Assembly: GCA_002354095.1 (NCBI GenBank)
Contig: DEKX01000050.1
Coordinates: forward strand, 1-28,970
Direction: 5' to 3'
DNA: 28,970 nucleotides
Source: Prevotella sp. UBA2711
Lineage (GTDB): Bacteria > Bacteroidota > Bacteroidia > Bacteroidales > Bacteroidaceae
Position 1 is the first letter of the stretch. The number at the start of each line of letters is the position of its first letter. Positions 9,162 through 17,161 of this stretch are shown in pieces. The translations under genes and the position numbers were made by a program. The notes below the pieces were generated by a model, which ran no database searches, was not told the origin of the DNA, and worked only from the letters and a program-made list of their open reading frames with translations.

Positions 9162-11030
9162 TTATTTCTTCAGACTAACGAGTAATTTCACTAAAGCTCT
9201 GCGACGTTGCGACCATGTGGGGAAATCGTCGGCGCGCAGGGTATGCACCCTGAGATCGGACATCTGCGGAGCATGTTTCATGAACTCAAGTGTACTGGTG
9301 GTGATAACACAAGGCACCGTCTTGCCATCGGCCAGCAAACGGTCAGCAATGGCATCGGCGCCTCCCACCTTAAACCAGCTCTCCATCGTGTCGTCCTTGC
9401 CAGGCACAAGTTGGATGAACGCAGGACGTGTGGGCTGCGCAGGCATGGCCGTCATATACCACGCTTCCTGTCTTTCCACATCATACCCCACCCTGCCATG
9501 AGCGATGTCGCCTTGCGATGCATAATTGAAAGGTGACTGCGGATTGTCAGCGATGCTATACTTAAAGCCCTTATCTGGAGAAAGATACATGTTCTGAGGA
9601 TCAGCCACACGCATACCATCTACAACGAAGCAATACTTGAAAGTTTCAAACAGACAATCGGTTAGTGTGATACTCCACACGCCAGCCTCGTCTTTCTCCA
9701 TTTTCTGGGGTTCTGGCATAATCTCACTTTCTAACATCACCTGCTGTGCCTCTGGAGCCTTGAACCGGAACGTGATACCCTGTTCGGTGTATTCGGGAGA
9801 TACGAGGGGTTTGGGAAACATACGTGCCATCACTCCTGGCGTAAACTGCTGTTCTTTTCCTGTGGCGGCAGGTGCGGGCTGAGCATTACTCATAGCTTCT
9901 TCTGATGCTTTCTTGTTGAAGAGCAGAGGCAATGTCTTGCTCAGGAAATATTTGGCATTCATCCATGTGTGTCCAAACTTATCGTCGGTAAACACCTTAA
10001 CAGAACAGATGCCTTTTTTATCAAGAAACTCCATGTAGTCGCGCGCATTACCATAGAGGAAGTCGTCTGTTCCCACACCTAACCAGAAGAGATTGATTTT
10101 CTTGTTGGTAGCAACAGCATCATCATATACCTTGGGGATATCCATCGAGGTAAACGAACTGTAGGAACAGAGATACGAGAATTTGTCAAGGTTGGCTAAT
10201 CCATTGTAAAGAGCCTGATTTCCGCCACGCGAGAAACCACCGATAGCCCTGTGGTCAGCATCATTCTTGGTGCGATAGTTCTTTTCGATATAAGGCATCA
10301 GGTCATTGATGAGGTCACGGCTGAACACATCGTCTCCGAAATTGGTCATAGGCATTTTCAGGCTGTCGCTCTTCACAGGCAGCAACTTATAAGGATTGCC
10401 ATATGGCAACACAACAATCATCTCTTTGGCAGCATTCTCAGCCAACAGATTGTCGAGAATATAATTCACGCGACCTACCTTGTAATACACTTCTTCAGTA
10501 TCTGTCGTACCACTGATGAGATAGAACACAGGATAACGTTTCTCCCTATCCATCATATACGTGGGCGGCGTATAGACAACAGCAGTATTTGTCCCTCCCA
10601 GACTCTTAGAATAGTAGTGGATGTACTCCAACCGTCCGTGGGGCACCTGTCTGATGTCATGTGCTAACGAACCCTGTCTGGCGGGTATCTCCAGCAGACT
10701 GTTTTTAAAGCCTTCGTTAGGGAAATACTGTGCATTCTTCGGATCCATGACACTCACACCATCCACAATGAAGCAGTAGGGATACATATCAGAAGCTGCA
10801 GGCCCTACTGTCACCGTCCATAGACCAGTCCGTGCATCACGCTTCATCTCTTTTCGACCTGCAAATTGTACATCTACCAATACCTGTTTGGCATGTTCGT
10901 TTTGGTAATTGAAGGTAACGGTACCGTCGGCATGGCATACCACCGACTGGAAGTCGGTTGATGACTGCGCCCAACCACAAACAGCCATCATAGCGGCAAT
11001 GATAACAAATAGTTTTCTAAGTTTTACCAT
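9162..11030 (-). CDS. CE1-type (feruloyl/acetyl) esterase with degenerate second module
   Basis: Predicted secreted carbohydrate esterase, 622 aa from the ATG at 11030. A TTG 39 bp upstream is rejected because MVKLRKLFVIIAAMMAVCGW is a normal signal peptide start. Module 1 has an Ig-like E-set domain (about 30-115) and an esterase D/CE1 alpha/beta-hydrolase fold (about 130-373) with GGFSRGG (S267), GTDD (D322/D323) and FGHTW (H354), a plausible Ser-Asp-His triad. After an Ala/Pro linker, the E-set domain repeats (about 405-500). It is followed by only about 120 residues of an esterase-like remnant that keeps the start (FKVGGADAIADRLLADGK) and end (DDFPTW...LLVSLKK) but lacks the GxSxG motif and has Pro where the His should be. 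The gene leads a unit with the GH3 enzyme. Substrate (ferulate or acetate on xylan) is inferred. Confidence 0.88.
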   Translation of the reverse strand: MVKLRKLFVIIAAMMAVCGWAQSSTDFQSVVCHADGTVTFNYQNEHAKQVLVDVQFAGRKEMKRDARTGLWTVTVGPAASDMYPYCFIVDGVSVMDPKNAQYFPNEGFKNSLLEIPARQGSLAHDIRQVPHGRLEYIHYYSKSLGGTNTAVVYTPPTYMMDREKRYPVFYLISGTTDTEEVYYKVGRVNYILDNLLAENAAKEMIVVLPYGNPYKLLPVKSDSLKMPMTNFGDDVFSRDLINDLMPYIEKNYRTKNDADHRAIGGFSRGGNQALYNGLANLDKFSYLCSYSSFTSMDIPKVYDDAVATNKKINLFWLGVGTDDFLYGNARDYMEFLDKKGICSVKVFTDDKFGHTWMNAKYFLSKTLPLLFNKKASEEAMSNAQPAPAATGKEQQFTPGVMARMFPKPLVSPEYTEQGITFRFKAPEAQQVMLESEIMPEPQKMEKDEAGVWSITLTDCLFETFKYCFVVDGMRVADPQNMYLSPDKGFKYSIADNPQSPFNYASQGDIAHGRVGYDVERQEAWYMTAMPAQPTRPAFIQLVPGKDDTMESWFKVGGADAIADRLLADGKTVPCVITTSTLEFMKHAPQMSDLRVHTLRADDFPTWSQRRRALVKLLVSLKK

Positions 11031-11057
11031 AATTGTAATAGTTGATGATTCGTACTG

Positions 11058-11065
11058 CAAAGGTA
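11058..11065 (-). promoter_or_regulatory. Bacteroidota -7 element for esterase-GH3 unit
   Basis: Read on the minus strand this is TACCTTTG, matching TAnnTTTG, 28 bp upstream of the esterase ATG. I see no good TTTG at the expected -33 distance, so the promoter may be weak or activator-dependent. Confidence 0.5.
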
Positions 11066-11193
11066 ACAAAAAATTTTCATTCAGCGGTTATTTATAGTTA
11101 ACATTTTATAATTATCATCATTTCGAATTAACCTTTTGGCTTTTGTTTCGTCAAAAAAGAGAATTTATTACCAACAATCAATTGATTATTACT

Positions 11194-13644
11194 ATGAGAT
11201 TATTTTCTATGTGTTTCTTCCTGTTGGTGGCATGTGGCATGACGGCTCAGGATTTGAAGCTCAACGACCTGGATTATTTCGAGCGTCAAGGTGTTAATGT
11301 TTTAGTGTTCAGCAACAGTTTCAACGGTGGTTTTAACGATGAGAAGAACTCTGGTATTGAGATTATCCATCATGGCGTGCGAACCGTACAAGGCGGTGCC
11401 ATTCGCCTGAACAACACACCTGAACAATGGGATTTAGTGCCTCAGATGACTTCCCGCAAGGTGAATAAGGAAAATGGTTCGATAGAAGTTGCTTTGCGTT
11501 ATGACGACTATGACTTCGACAGCCGTGTGATTGTCACTGCCAAAGGAAAAGCGGTGGAAATTGCCGTCTATCTGGACAAGCCCGTTCCTGCGGCTTTGGC
11601 AGGTAATGCAGGATTTAACATCGAATTCCTTCCTTCGCAATATTGGCAGAAGACCTACGTGATGGACGGCAGACTGAACCGTTTCCCACGCTATGCTGCC
11701 AGTCAGACCATTACACGCCCCAACAGTGAGAAGCCACGTCAATTCAAGGGTTTCAAGACCTATGATGACCGCGGCACTAACCGTTTTGTCGATCCACTGC
11801 CTATGGAGAGTGGCCACGACTTGACAGTAGCTACCGACTCGCCAGAGCGCATGATACGTATCAGCAGCGAGGATGCAGAACTCCAGCTCTACGACGGACG
11901 CATGTTAGCCCAGAATGGGTGGTACGTATTGCGCAGTGTATTACCAACCGGAAAAACTGGCAAGGTTCTCACATGGACCATTGAGCCTCACGCTATTCCC
12001 GGATGGATTCGTGAACCCAACATCGGATTCTCGCAGGTGGGTTATATCCCTGAACAACCTAAGGTTGCTGTCATAGAGCTCGACAAACAGGATGCCGTCA
12101 AGCCTACAGCTTCACTTTGGCGCATCAAGACCGATGGCACAAAGGAGAAGGCTTTCGAAGGTGCTGTCAAGGAATGGGGTAATTACTTTAAATATAATTA
12201 TGTGAAGTTCGACTTTTCCAGCGTTCGCGAACCTGGTGTCTATTATATCCAATATGGTGATACGAAGACGAACGATTTCCTCATTGACAAACATGTGTAT
12301 GACAAGATAACGGATGCCACTACTGACATCTGGATTCCTATCCACATGAATCACATGTACGTGAACGAGGGCTATCGCACGTGGCATGGCGAGCCCTTCA
12401 AGGAGGGGTATCTGCAGGCTCCACCCAGCGACCACTTCGATTTGCACTCACAGGGTGTGACTACCGATACTAAATACAAGCCCCTGGAACTCATCCCTGG
12501 ACTGAATGTTGGCGGTTTCTTTGATGCCGGTGACTTTGATATCGAAACAGGTTCGAATATCAACGTAGTACAGAATCTGGTTCGTGCTTGGGAACTCTTT
12601 AAGCCTCAGCGTGATGAAACCTTTGTCAGTGAACAACAGCGCTATGTTGACCTGCACCGCCCTGATGGCACACCCGACATTTTGCAGTTTATCGAACATG
12701 GTATGCTGAATCTGGTGGCTCAGGCTGAACAGATAGGACACATGGCACAGACACTGTCCAATTCTGTTCTTGACAACTACCACCATCTGGGCGATGCTGC
12801 CTCCATTACCGACGGACTGCACTATGACCCCAGTCTGAAACCCTACGAGGTTTCTGCCGACGGCAAGCGCAGTGGTACACCCGACGATATGTGGGCTTTC
12901 ACCACTCGCAATCCGATGCTCGACCAACAGGCTGCTGGTGTGTTCCTTTCTGCAGCACGGGCACTGACGGGTTATAACGACGAATTGGCGCAGCGTGCCA
13001 AGAAACAAGCCGAGCGATTGCTTTCCGAAACTTCCAACATGCCCAAACGTCGCCATTTCGATGTTTGGAAGATGCTCGACACACCACAGGCGGAAGACTG
13101 GATGCATGGCAACGGTTTTGTGTATGCCCTGCAAGCTGCCTTCGACTCCATCCCATTGAAGGATGCAGCCTACAAAGAGCGTCTGCGCCCTTATGTGGTG
13201 AAGTTCGACAAATATATCAAGGACTTTGATAAGGAGAATCCGTATGGAGTACCCATCGGACTGGGCAACTGGGCTGGTGTCAATATGGTGCTTAACTTCG
13301 GTATTGCCATCAACTACGCTCATCTCTTCTATCCTGAAATTATCAGCAAGGACGAGATATACCGTGTAGCCAACTGGCTCTATGGTTGTCACCCCTATCA
13401 TAATTACTCTTTCGTAGCAGCTATCGGTGCTGCCCGTCCTAAGGCCGTATTCTATGGCAACAACCGCGCCGACTTCTCGTTCATACCCGGCAATGTGGCT
13501 CCCGGCCTGCTTTTCCGCAAGCCCGACCATTTCGAGAATTTCGACGACTGGCCTTTCCTCTGGGGACAAAACGAAGGTACTATTGCGGGCAATACGCAAT
13601 ATGTCATCTTCGGTTCAGCGTTTAAAAATCTGGTCAATAAGTAA
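11194..13644 (+). CDS. GH9 endoglucanase with CelD_N-like Ig domain
   Basis: Inverting glycoside hydrolase, 816 aa from the ATG at 11194. An upstream TTG at 11143 is rejected because MRLFSMCFFLLVACGMTAQ is a signal peptide. An unusual beta-rich region of about 260 residues comes first. It is followed by an N-terminal Ig domain starting about residue 275 (NIGFSQVGYIPEQPKVAV, the CelD_N pattern) and then the (alpha/alpha)6 barrel. Catalytic signatures are GGFFDAGDFD (D444 and D447, catalytic base region), GTPDIL, and the C-terminal WGQNEGTIAGNT with likely proton donor E794. The usual substrate is beta-1,4-glucan, with xyloglucan or mixed-linkage glucan possible. It is first in a close run of four plus-strand genes (gaps 10, 21 and 13 bp), probably one transcript. 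Confidence 0.93.
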   Translation: MRLFSMCFFLLVACGMTAQDLKLNDLDYFERQGVNVLVFSNSFNGGFNDEKNSGIEIIHHGVRTVQGGAIRLNNTPEQWDLVPQMTSRKVNKENGSIEVALRYDDYDFDSRVIVTAKGKAVEIAVYLDKPVPAALAGNAGFNIEFLPSQYWQKTYVMDGRLNRFPRYAASQTITRPNSEKPRQFKGFKTYDDRGTNRFVDPLPMESGHDLTVATDSPERMIRISSEDAELQLYDGRMLAQNGWYVLRSVLPTGKTGKVLTWTIEPHAIPGWIREPNIGFSQVGYIPEQPKVAVIELDKQDAVKPTASLWRIKTDGTKEKAFEGAVKEWGNYFKYNYVKFDFSSVREPGVYYIQYGDTKTNDFLIDKHVYDKITDATTDIWIPIHMNHMYVNEGYRTWHGEPFKEGYLQAPPSDHFDLHSQGVTTDTKYKPLELIPGLNVGGFFDAGDFDIETGSNINVVQNLVRAWELFKPQRDETFVSEQQRYVDLHRPDGTPDILQFIEHGMLNLVAQAEQIGHMAQTLSNSVLDNYHHLGDAASITDGLHYDPSLKPYEVSADGKRSGTPDDMWAFTTRNPMLDQQAAGVFLSAARALTGYNDELAQRAKKQAERLLSETSNMPKRRHFDVWKMLDTPQAEDWMHGNGFVYALQAAFDSIPLKDAAYKERLRPYVVKFDKYIKDFDKENPYGVPIGLGNWAGVNMVLNFGIAINYAHLFYPEIISKDEIYRVANWLYGCHPYHNYSFVAAIGAARPKAVFYGNNRADFSFIPGNVAPGLLFRKPDHFENFDDWPFLWGQNEGTIAGNTQYVIFGSAFKNLVNK

Positions 13645-13654
13645 ATATCATGAT

Positions 13655-14497
13655 ATGAAGAATTTCTTTTGCATCATTTTGATAACCCTGTTGTCCTCTC
13701 AGACAGCAGGGGCAGGAGTCCCCCTCGTTCAAAAACAGGGGGATTCTCTTTATGCCATCCGCATGGACAGTGTCATCATGACGATTGATGTCAATGGCGG
13801 GAAAATACGTTCCTTCCGCTATGGCGACCGTGAAATGCTGTCGCAATTGCCTTGGCCGAATGCTTATGGGAGTACGTTCTGGACGAGTCCTCAGAAAGAG
13901 TGGTATTGGCCACCCATTCCAGAATACGACCGCTTACCCTACTCTGTCAAACAGCGCAAGGCATCCCTTGTGATGACGAGCCAAGTGCCTCGCACACATC
14001 AGTATCGCATCACCAAGGAATTTTCTGTTGACCCTACCGATACTGCCTTTGTTGTCAGCTATACTATCACCAACATGTCACCTTTGGAACGTCAAGTAGC
14101 TCCATGGGAAATCACTCGCGTAGTCAATGACGGTGGATGTATTTTCTTTGATGCAGACTTGGAAGACATTACGCCTGCCGGTCTGATGGATTTCAAGGAA
14201 AAAGGCGACATCGTATATTACCAACCTGACGCCAAACCCACCAACCGCAAAATCAATGCTGACGGCGAGGGATGGTTGGCTTACCAAAATCATGGACTAC
14301 TACTCTTGAAGCGTTTCCAGGATCTTGACACCCATCAACCAGCTCCCAACGAAGCAGAAATTCAAGTCTATGTCAATCGTGGTAAGACGTACATAGAATT
14401 AGAGAGTCAGGGAGCCTACACTTCGCTGAAGCCAGGCAAATCCCTCACCTGGACTGTCCGTTGGTATCTACGTCCAACGAAAGACTGTTTTCAATAA
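13655..14497 (+). CDS. DUF4380-like secreted protein
   Basis: 280 aa, starting at the ATG at 13655; the ATG 5 bp upstream meets a stop after two codons. A signal peptide (about 1-20, SQTAGA) is followed by an all-beta domain resembling the galactose-mutarotase-like fold. It opens with IRMDSVIMTIDVNGGKIRSF and ends LKPGKSLTWTVRWYL, the pattern seen in DUF4380 proteins. These sit among polysaccharide-degrading genes in Bacteroidota, but I know of no defined reaction. It lies 10 bp after the GH9 gene and 21 bp before the next gene, so it is likely co-expressed and could bind or epimerise a sugar product. Function is inferred only from fold and context. Confidence 0.8.
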   Translation: MKNFFCIILITLLSSQTAGAGVPLVQKQGDSLYAIRMDSVIMTIDVNGGKIRSFRYGDREMLSQLPWPNAYGSTFWTSPQKEWYWPPIPEYDRLPYSVKQRKASLVMTSQVPRTHQYRITKEFSVDPTDTAFVVSYTITNMSPLERQVAPWEITRVVNDGGCIFFDADLEDITPAGLMDFKEKGDIVYYQPDAKPTNRKINADGEGWLAYQNHGLLLLKRFQDLDTHQPAPNEAEIQVYVNRGKTYIELESQGAYTSLKPGKSLTWTVRWYLRPTKDCFQ

Positions 14498-14518
14498 TAA
14501 CCTAAAAAACAAAAAAAA

Positions 14519-16420
14519 ATGAGTAAAATGAATTTCAAACGAATCTTATTGGTAACTATGACACTCCTTACTATGACAAGTACTGCCGTAGCAGGAAAGT
14601 ACAAAAACTTTAAGGTATCGACCTATATCCGTGCACAGGATGTGGCACGCATGGAGGACGAGAAATTCCTGAATCAGACTTGGGAAACGGTGAGCAGTCA
14701 GGTGGATTTGGACAAGATCTATCTGGAGACGCATCGTGATGCTTTTATCGTACCAGAGAAGACGCTGCTCAAGGTGAAGAAATTTTTCCAAAGCAAGGGA
14801 TTGGAAATTGGTGGCGGTATCACCTTCACCCGTTCGGAACCTTCTGATTTCGAGACGTACAGCTATGCCCGTCCTGAAGAGCGTGAACAGGTGAAACACA
14901 TCTCAGAATATACGGCAAAGTTCTTCGATGATTTTATTCTTGACGACTTTTTCTTCATCGACCTGAAGAATGATGACGAAATTGCAGCCAAGGGCAATAA
15001 AAGCTGGACGGAATATCGCCTACGGCTGATGGCTGATGCTGGCCGCGAACTGGTGGTGGGTCCTGCCAAAAAGGTGAACCCGAAGGTGAAGGTGATTATC
15101 AAATACCCCAACTGGTACGACCATTTCCACGGACTGGGGTTCAATCTGGAAGAAGAACCTGTCTATTTCGACGGTTTATGGACGGGTACAGAGACACGCG
15201 ACCCAGGGTCGGCTCAGCACCTCCAGAACTATCTGAGCTATAACATCATCCGCTACTTCGACAATATAGCTCCTGGCAAGAACGGAGGCGGATGGGTAGA
15301 TGCCGGCGGCATCCACATGAGCATGGACCGTTATGCCGAACAGTTGCATCTCACCATGCTGGCACGTACACCTGAAATCATTCTTTGGAACTATATGCAA
15401 CTGAACGATGTGAAGATTGATGCTCGCATGAGGGCACCTTGGCAAGATGCAGGCGGCAACAGTTTCCGCTACGACGAGATGGTGGTTCCTTTCCAGAAGA
15501 AGGGCAAGACCGTCACCCCTACTACTATGGCGCGCTTTGCAGATGTCACACTTCACGAGACTGACAAACTCATTGGTCTGCTGGGCAATCCCATCGGACT
15601 GGCTTCCTATAAGCCCTACCACTCTTCCGGTGAGGACTTCCTGCAGAACTACTTAGGTATGATTGGACTGCCGATGGACATGTATCCACAATGGAAGGAA
15701 GGTCAGCAACAGATACTGCTGACCCAACAGGCTGCCAAGGACCCACAGATTGTGGAGAAAATCAAACAGCAACTGAAGAAGGGAGGCGATGTCATCATCA
15801 CTACTGGGTTGTTGAAAGCGATGAAGGAGCCCCTTGGCGATGTGGCAGAACTGTATTGTGGCGACCTGAAGGCAATTGTCAACGACTTCGGATTCTTAGG
15901 TAAGTCGGACCGCGAGTTCATCATTCCACAGGTGAAGTATTTTACGAATGATGCCTGGGAGGTGGTCAGTGCCGGGCGCCCCTTGACGGGGGGCGTGTCG
16001 GGGTATCCCATCCTCCTGCGCGACACTTATTCGAAGGGCATGCTCTTCGTCCTGACCATTCCCGATGATTTCGGCAATCTCTACGACTATCCTGCTCCTG
16101 CACTCAATGTGATTCGTCGTGCCATGAGCAAGGATGTGGGTGCCTATATCGAAGGACCTTCTAAGGTAGCTCTCTTCCCCTACGACAACAAGACGATGGT
16201 GGTTGAAAACTTTAATGATACATCCGTCAACCTGCGTGTGGTAGTGAATACAAAAGTAAACAGCCTCCGCAACCTGTTGACAGGCGAAACCTATAAGCCT
16301 GCCACACTGCCTCAGGTGGTTCCAGGTTGGGGACGCAACCGCTTCTTTGGCTATGCTGACGGTGCAACAGTATTTGACATCACATTGCCTGCACACAGCT
16401 ATATCGGACTGGGATATTGA
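14519..16420 (+). CDS. Unrecognised secreted protein, glycoside-hydrolase-like architecture
   Basis: 633 aa with a signal peptide (about 1-26, STAVAG). I do not recognise the family. Visible features suggest three parts. An N-terminal alpha/beta barrel (about 30-330) has strand ends rich in acidic residues: FILDDFFFID (139-148), KVIIKYPNWY (191-200), YFDGLWTGTETRDP (216-229), GWVDAGGIHM and IILWNYMQL. A middle segment (about 385-530) resembles the glutamine-amidotransferase-like domain of GH42-type enzymes (a helix, KKGGDVIITTG, then GYPILLRDTYSKGMLFVL). A C-terminal beta domain (about 540-633) holds MVVENFNDTSVNLRVVV and ends LPAHSYIGLGY. D142, D143 and E225 are candidate catalytic acids. 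It sits between a DUF4380-like gene and a GH3 remnant in the GH9 run, so a role in glucan breakdown is plausible but unproven. Confidence 0.6.
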   Translation: MSKMNFKRILLVTMTLLTMTSTAVAGKYKNFKVSTYIRAQDVARMEDEKFLNQTWETVSSQVDLDKIYLETHRDAFIVPEKTLLKVKKFFQSKGLEIGGGITFTRSEPSDFETYSYARPEEREQVKHISEYTAKFFDDFILDDFFFIDLKNDDEIAAKGNKSWTEYRLRLMADAGRELVVGPAKKVNPKVKVIIKYPNWYDHFHGLGFNLEEEPVYFDGLWTGTETRDPGSAQHLQNYLSYNIIRYFDNIAPGKNGGGWVDAGGIHMSMDRYAEQLHLTMLARTPEIILWNYMQLNDVKIDARMRAPWQDAGGNSFRYDEMVVPFQKKGKTVTPTTMARFADVTLHETDKLIGLLGNPIGLASYKPYHSSGEDFLQNYLGMIGLPMDMYPQWKEGQQQILLTQQAAKDPQIVEKIKQQLKKGGDVIITTGLLKAMKEPLGDVAELYCGDLKAIVNDFGFLGKSDREFIIPQVKYFTNDAWEVVSAGRPLTGGVSGYPILLRDTYSKGMLFVLTIPDDFGNLYDYPAPALNVIRRAMSKDVGAYIEGPSKVALFPYDNKTMVVENFNDTSVNLRVVVNTKVNSLRNLLTGETYKPATLPQVVPGWGRNRFFGYADGATVFDITLPAHSYIGLGY

Positions 16421-16433
16421 ATTTTGAAAACAA

Positions 16434-17130
16434 ATGTTTACGAGATGCAATAGATATATGATGTTAGGGGTGGCTTTGGTGATGGCCACAACAGGTATGA
16501 GTCAGCCCTACCCCACCAAACTGCTGAACAACGAACAGCAGATAGAATCATTGATCCAGCAGATGACACTGGAAGAGAAAGTGGCAATGCTACATGGCAA
16601 GCACATGTTCTCTTCGGCTGGTGTACCCCGATTAGGCATAGCCGATATGGAATATGCCGACGGACCGTTCGGTATTCGTGAGGAGATGGAGCCACACTCG
16701 TGGAACTCTCTGAATCTGACCACCGATTCAGCCACTTTCTTCCCTACTGGTTCTGCCTTGGCTGCTACCTGGAGTACAGAGTGGGCATACAACTACGGCA
16801 AGGGGATGAGTCGCGAAGCCCGCTTGCGTGGCAAGGATATGATATTGGGACCTGCCATCAATATCCAGCGCATTCCTACAGGAGGTTGCACAGATTTACG
16901 TTTCGCGCCCCCTCTCGCACATCGAGCGTCCTGTCAAGGAACTGAAGGGTTTCCAGCGAGTGGCACTGAAGGCAGGCGAGCGTATGGTGGTCAACATCAC
17001 CGTCCGTCGCAACGACCTCTGCCATTGGGATTCGGCAGCCCAAGCATGGATGCTGGAACCTGGGAAGGTTCAGTTGCTGGTGGGTGGCTCGTCGGCAGAA
17101 CTGCCTTTGCGCTGCGAGACAGAACTATAA
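16434..17130 (+). pseudogene. GH3 beta-glucosidase remnant, internal deletion and frameshift
   Basis: The first part (16434 to about 16886) encodes a signal peptide and the N-terminus of a GH3 enzyme: MTLEEKVAMLHG, GIADMEYADGPFGIREE, GPAINIQRIPTGG. At GGAGGT (16881-16886) the sequence jumps to the C-terminal Fn3-like GH3 domain in the +1 frame (16882-17130): EVAQIYVSRPLSHIERPVKE, LKGFQRVAL, then a GKVQLLVGGSSAEL end and TAA. About 150 plus 82 residues remain of a family usually 750-850 aa long. The region with the nucleophile and acid/base is missing, so no active enzyme can be made. Reading on in the first frame gives junk antisense to the phosphatase gene until a stop near 17474. The short shared GGAGGT suggests a microhomology deletion, although an assembly error is possible. 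Confidence 0.88.
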
Positions 17131-17132
17131 AA

Positions 17133-17161
17133 AAGATGTCCCTATTCGGTAGGGACATCTT
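17133..17161. terminator. Bidirectional terminator overlapping a stop codon
   Basis: A perfect 12-bp stem (AAGATGTCCCTA / TAGGGACATCTT) with a 5-nt loop (TTCGG) lies 2 bp after the GH3 remnant's TAA. Its left arm contains the stop codon (TAG, minus strand, 17142-17144) of the convergent phosphatase gene, so the last six codons of that gene are part of the hairpin. Confidence 0.85.

Noticed and set aside
12448..13599. Long minus-strand open frame (383 codons) opposite the GH9 gene
   Set aside because: It lies wholly within the well-supported GH9 coding sequence, has no domain or signal peptide, and its composition is that of an antisense shadow.
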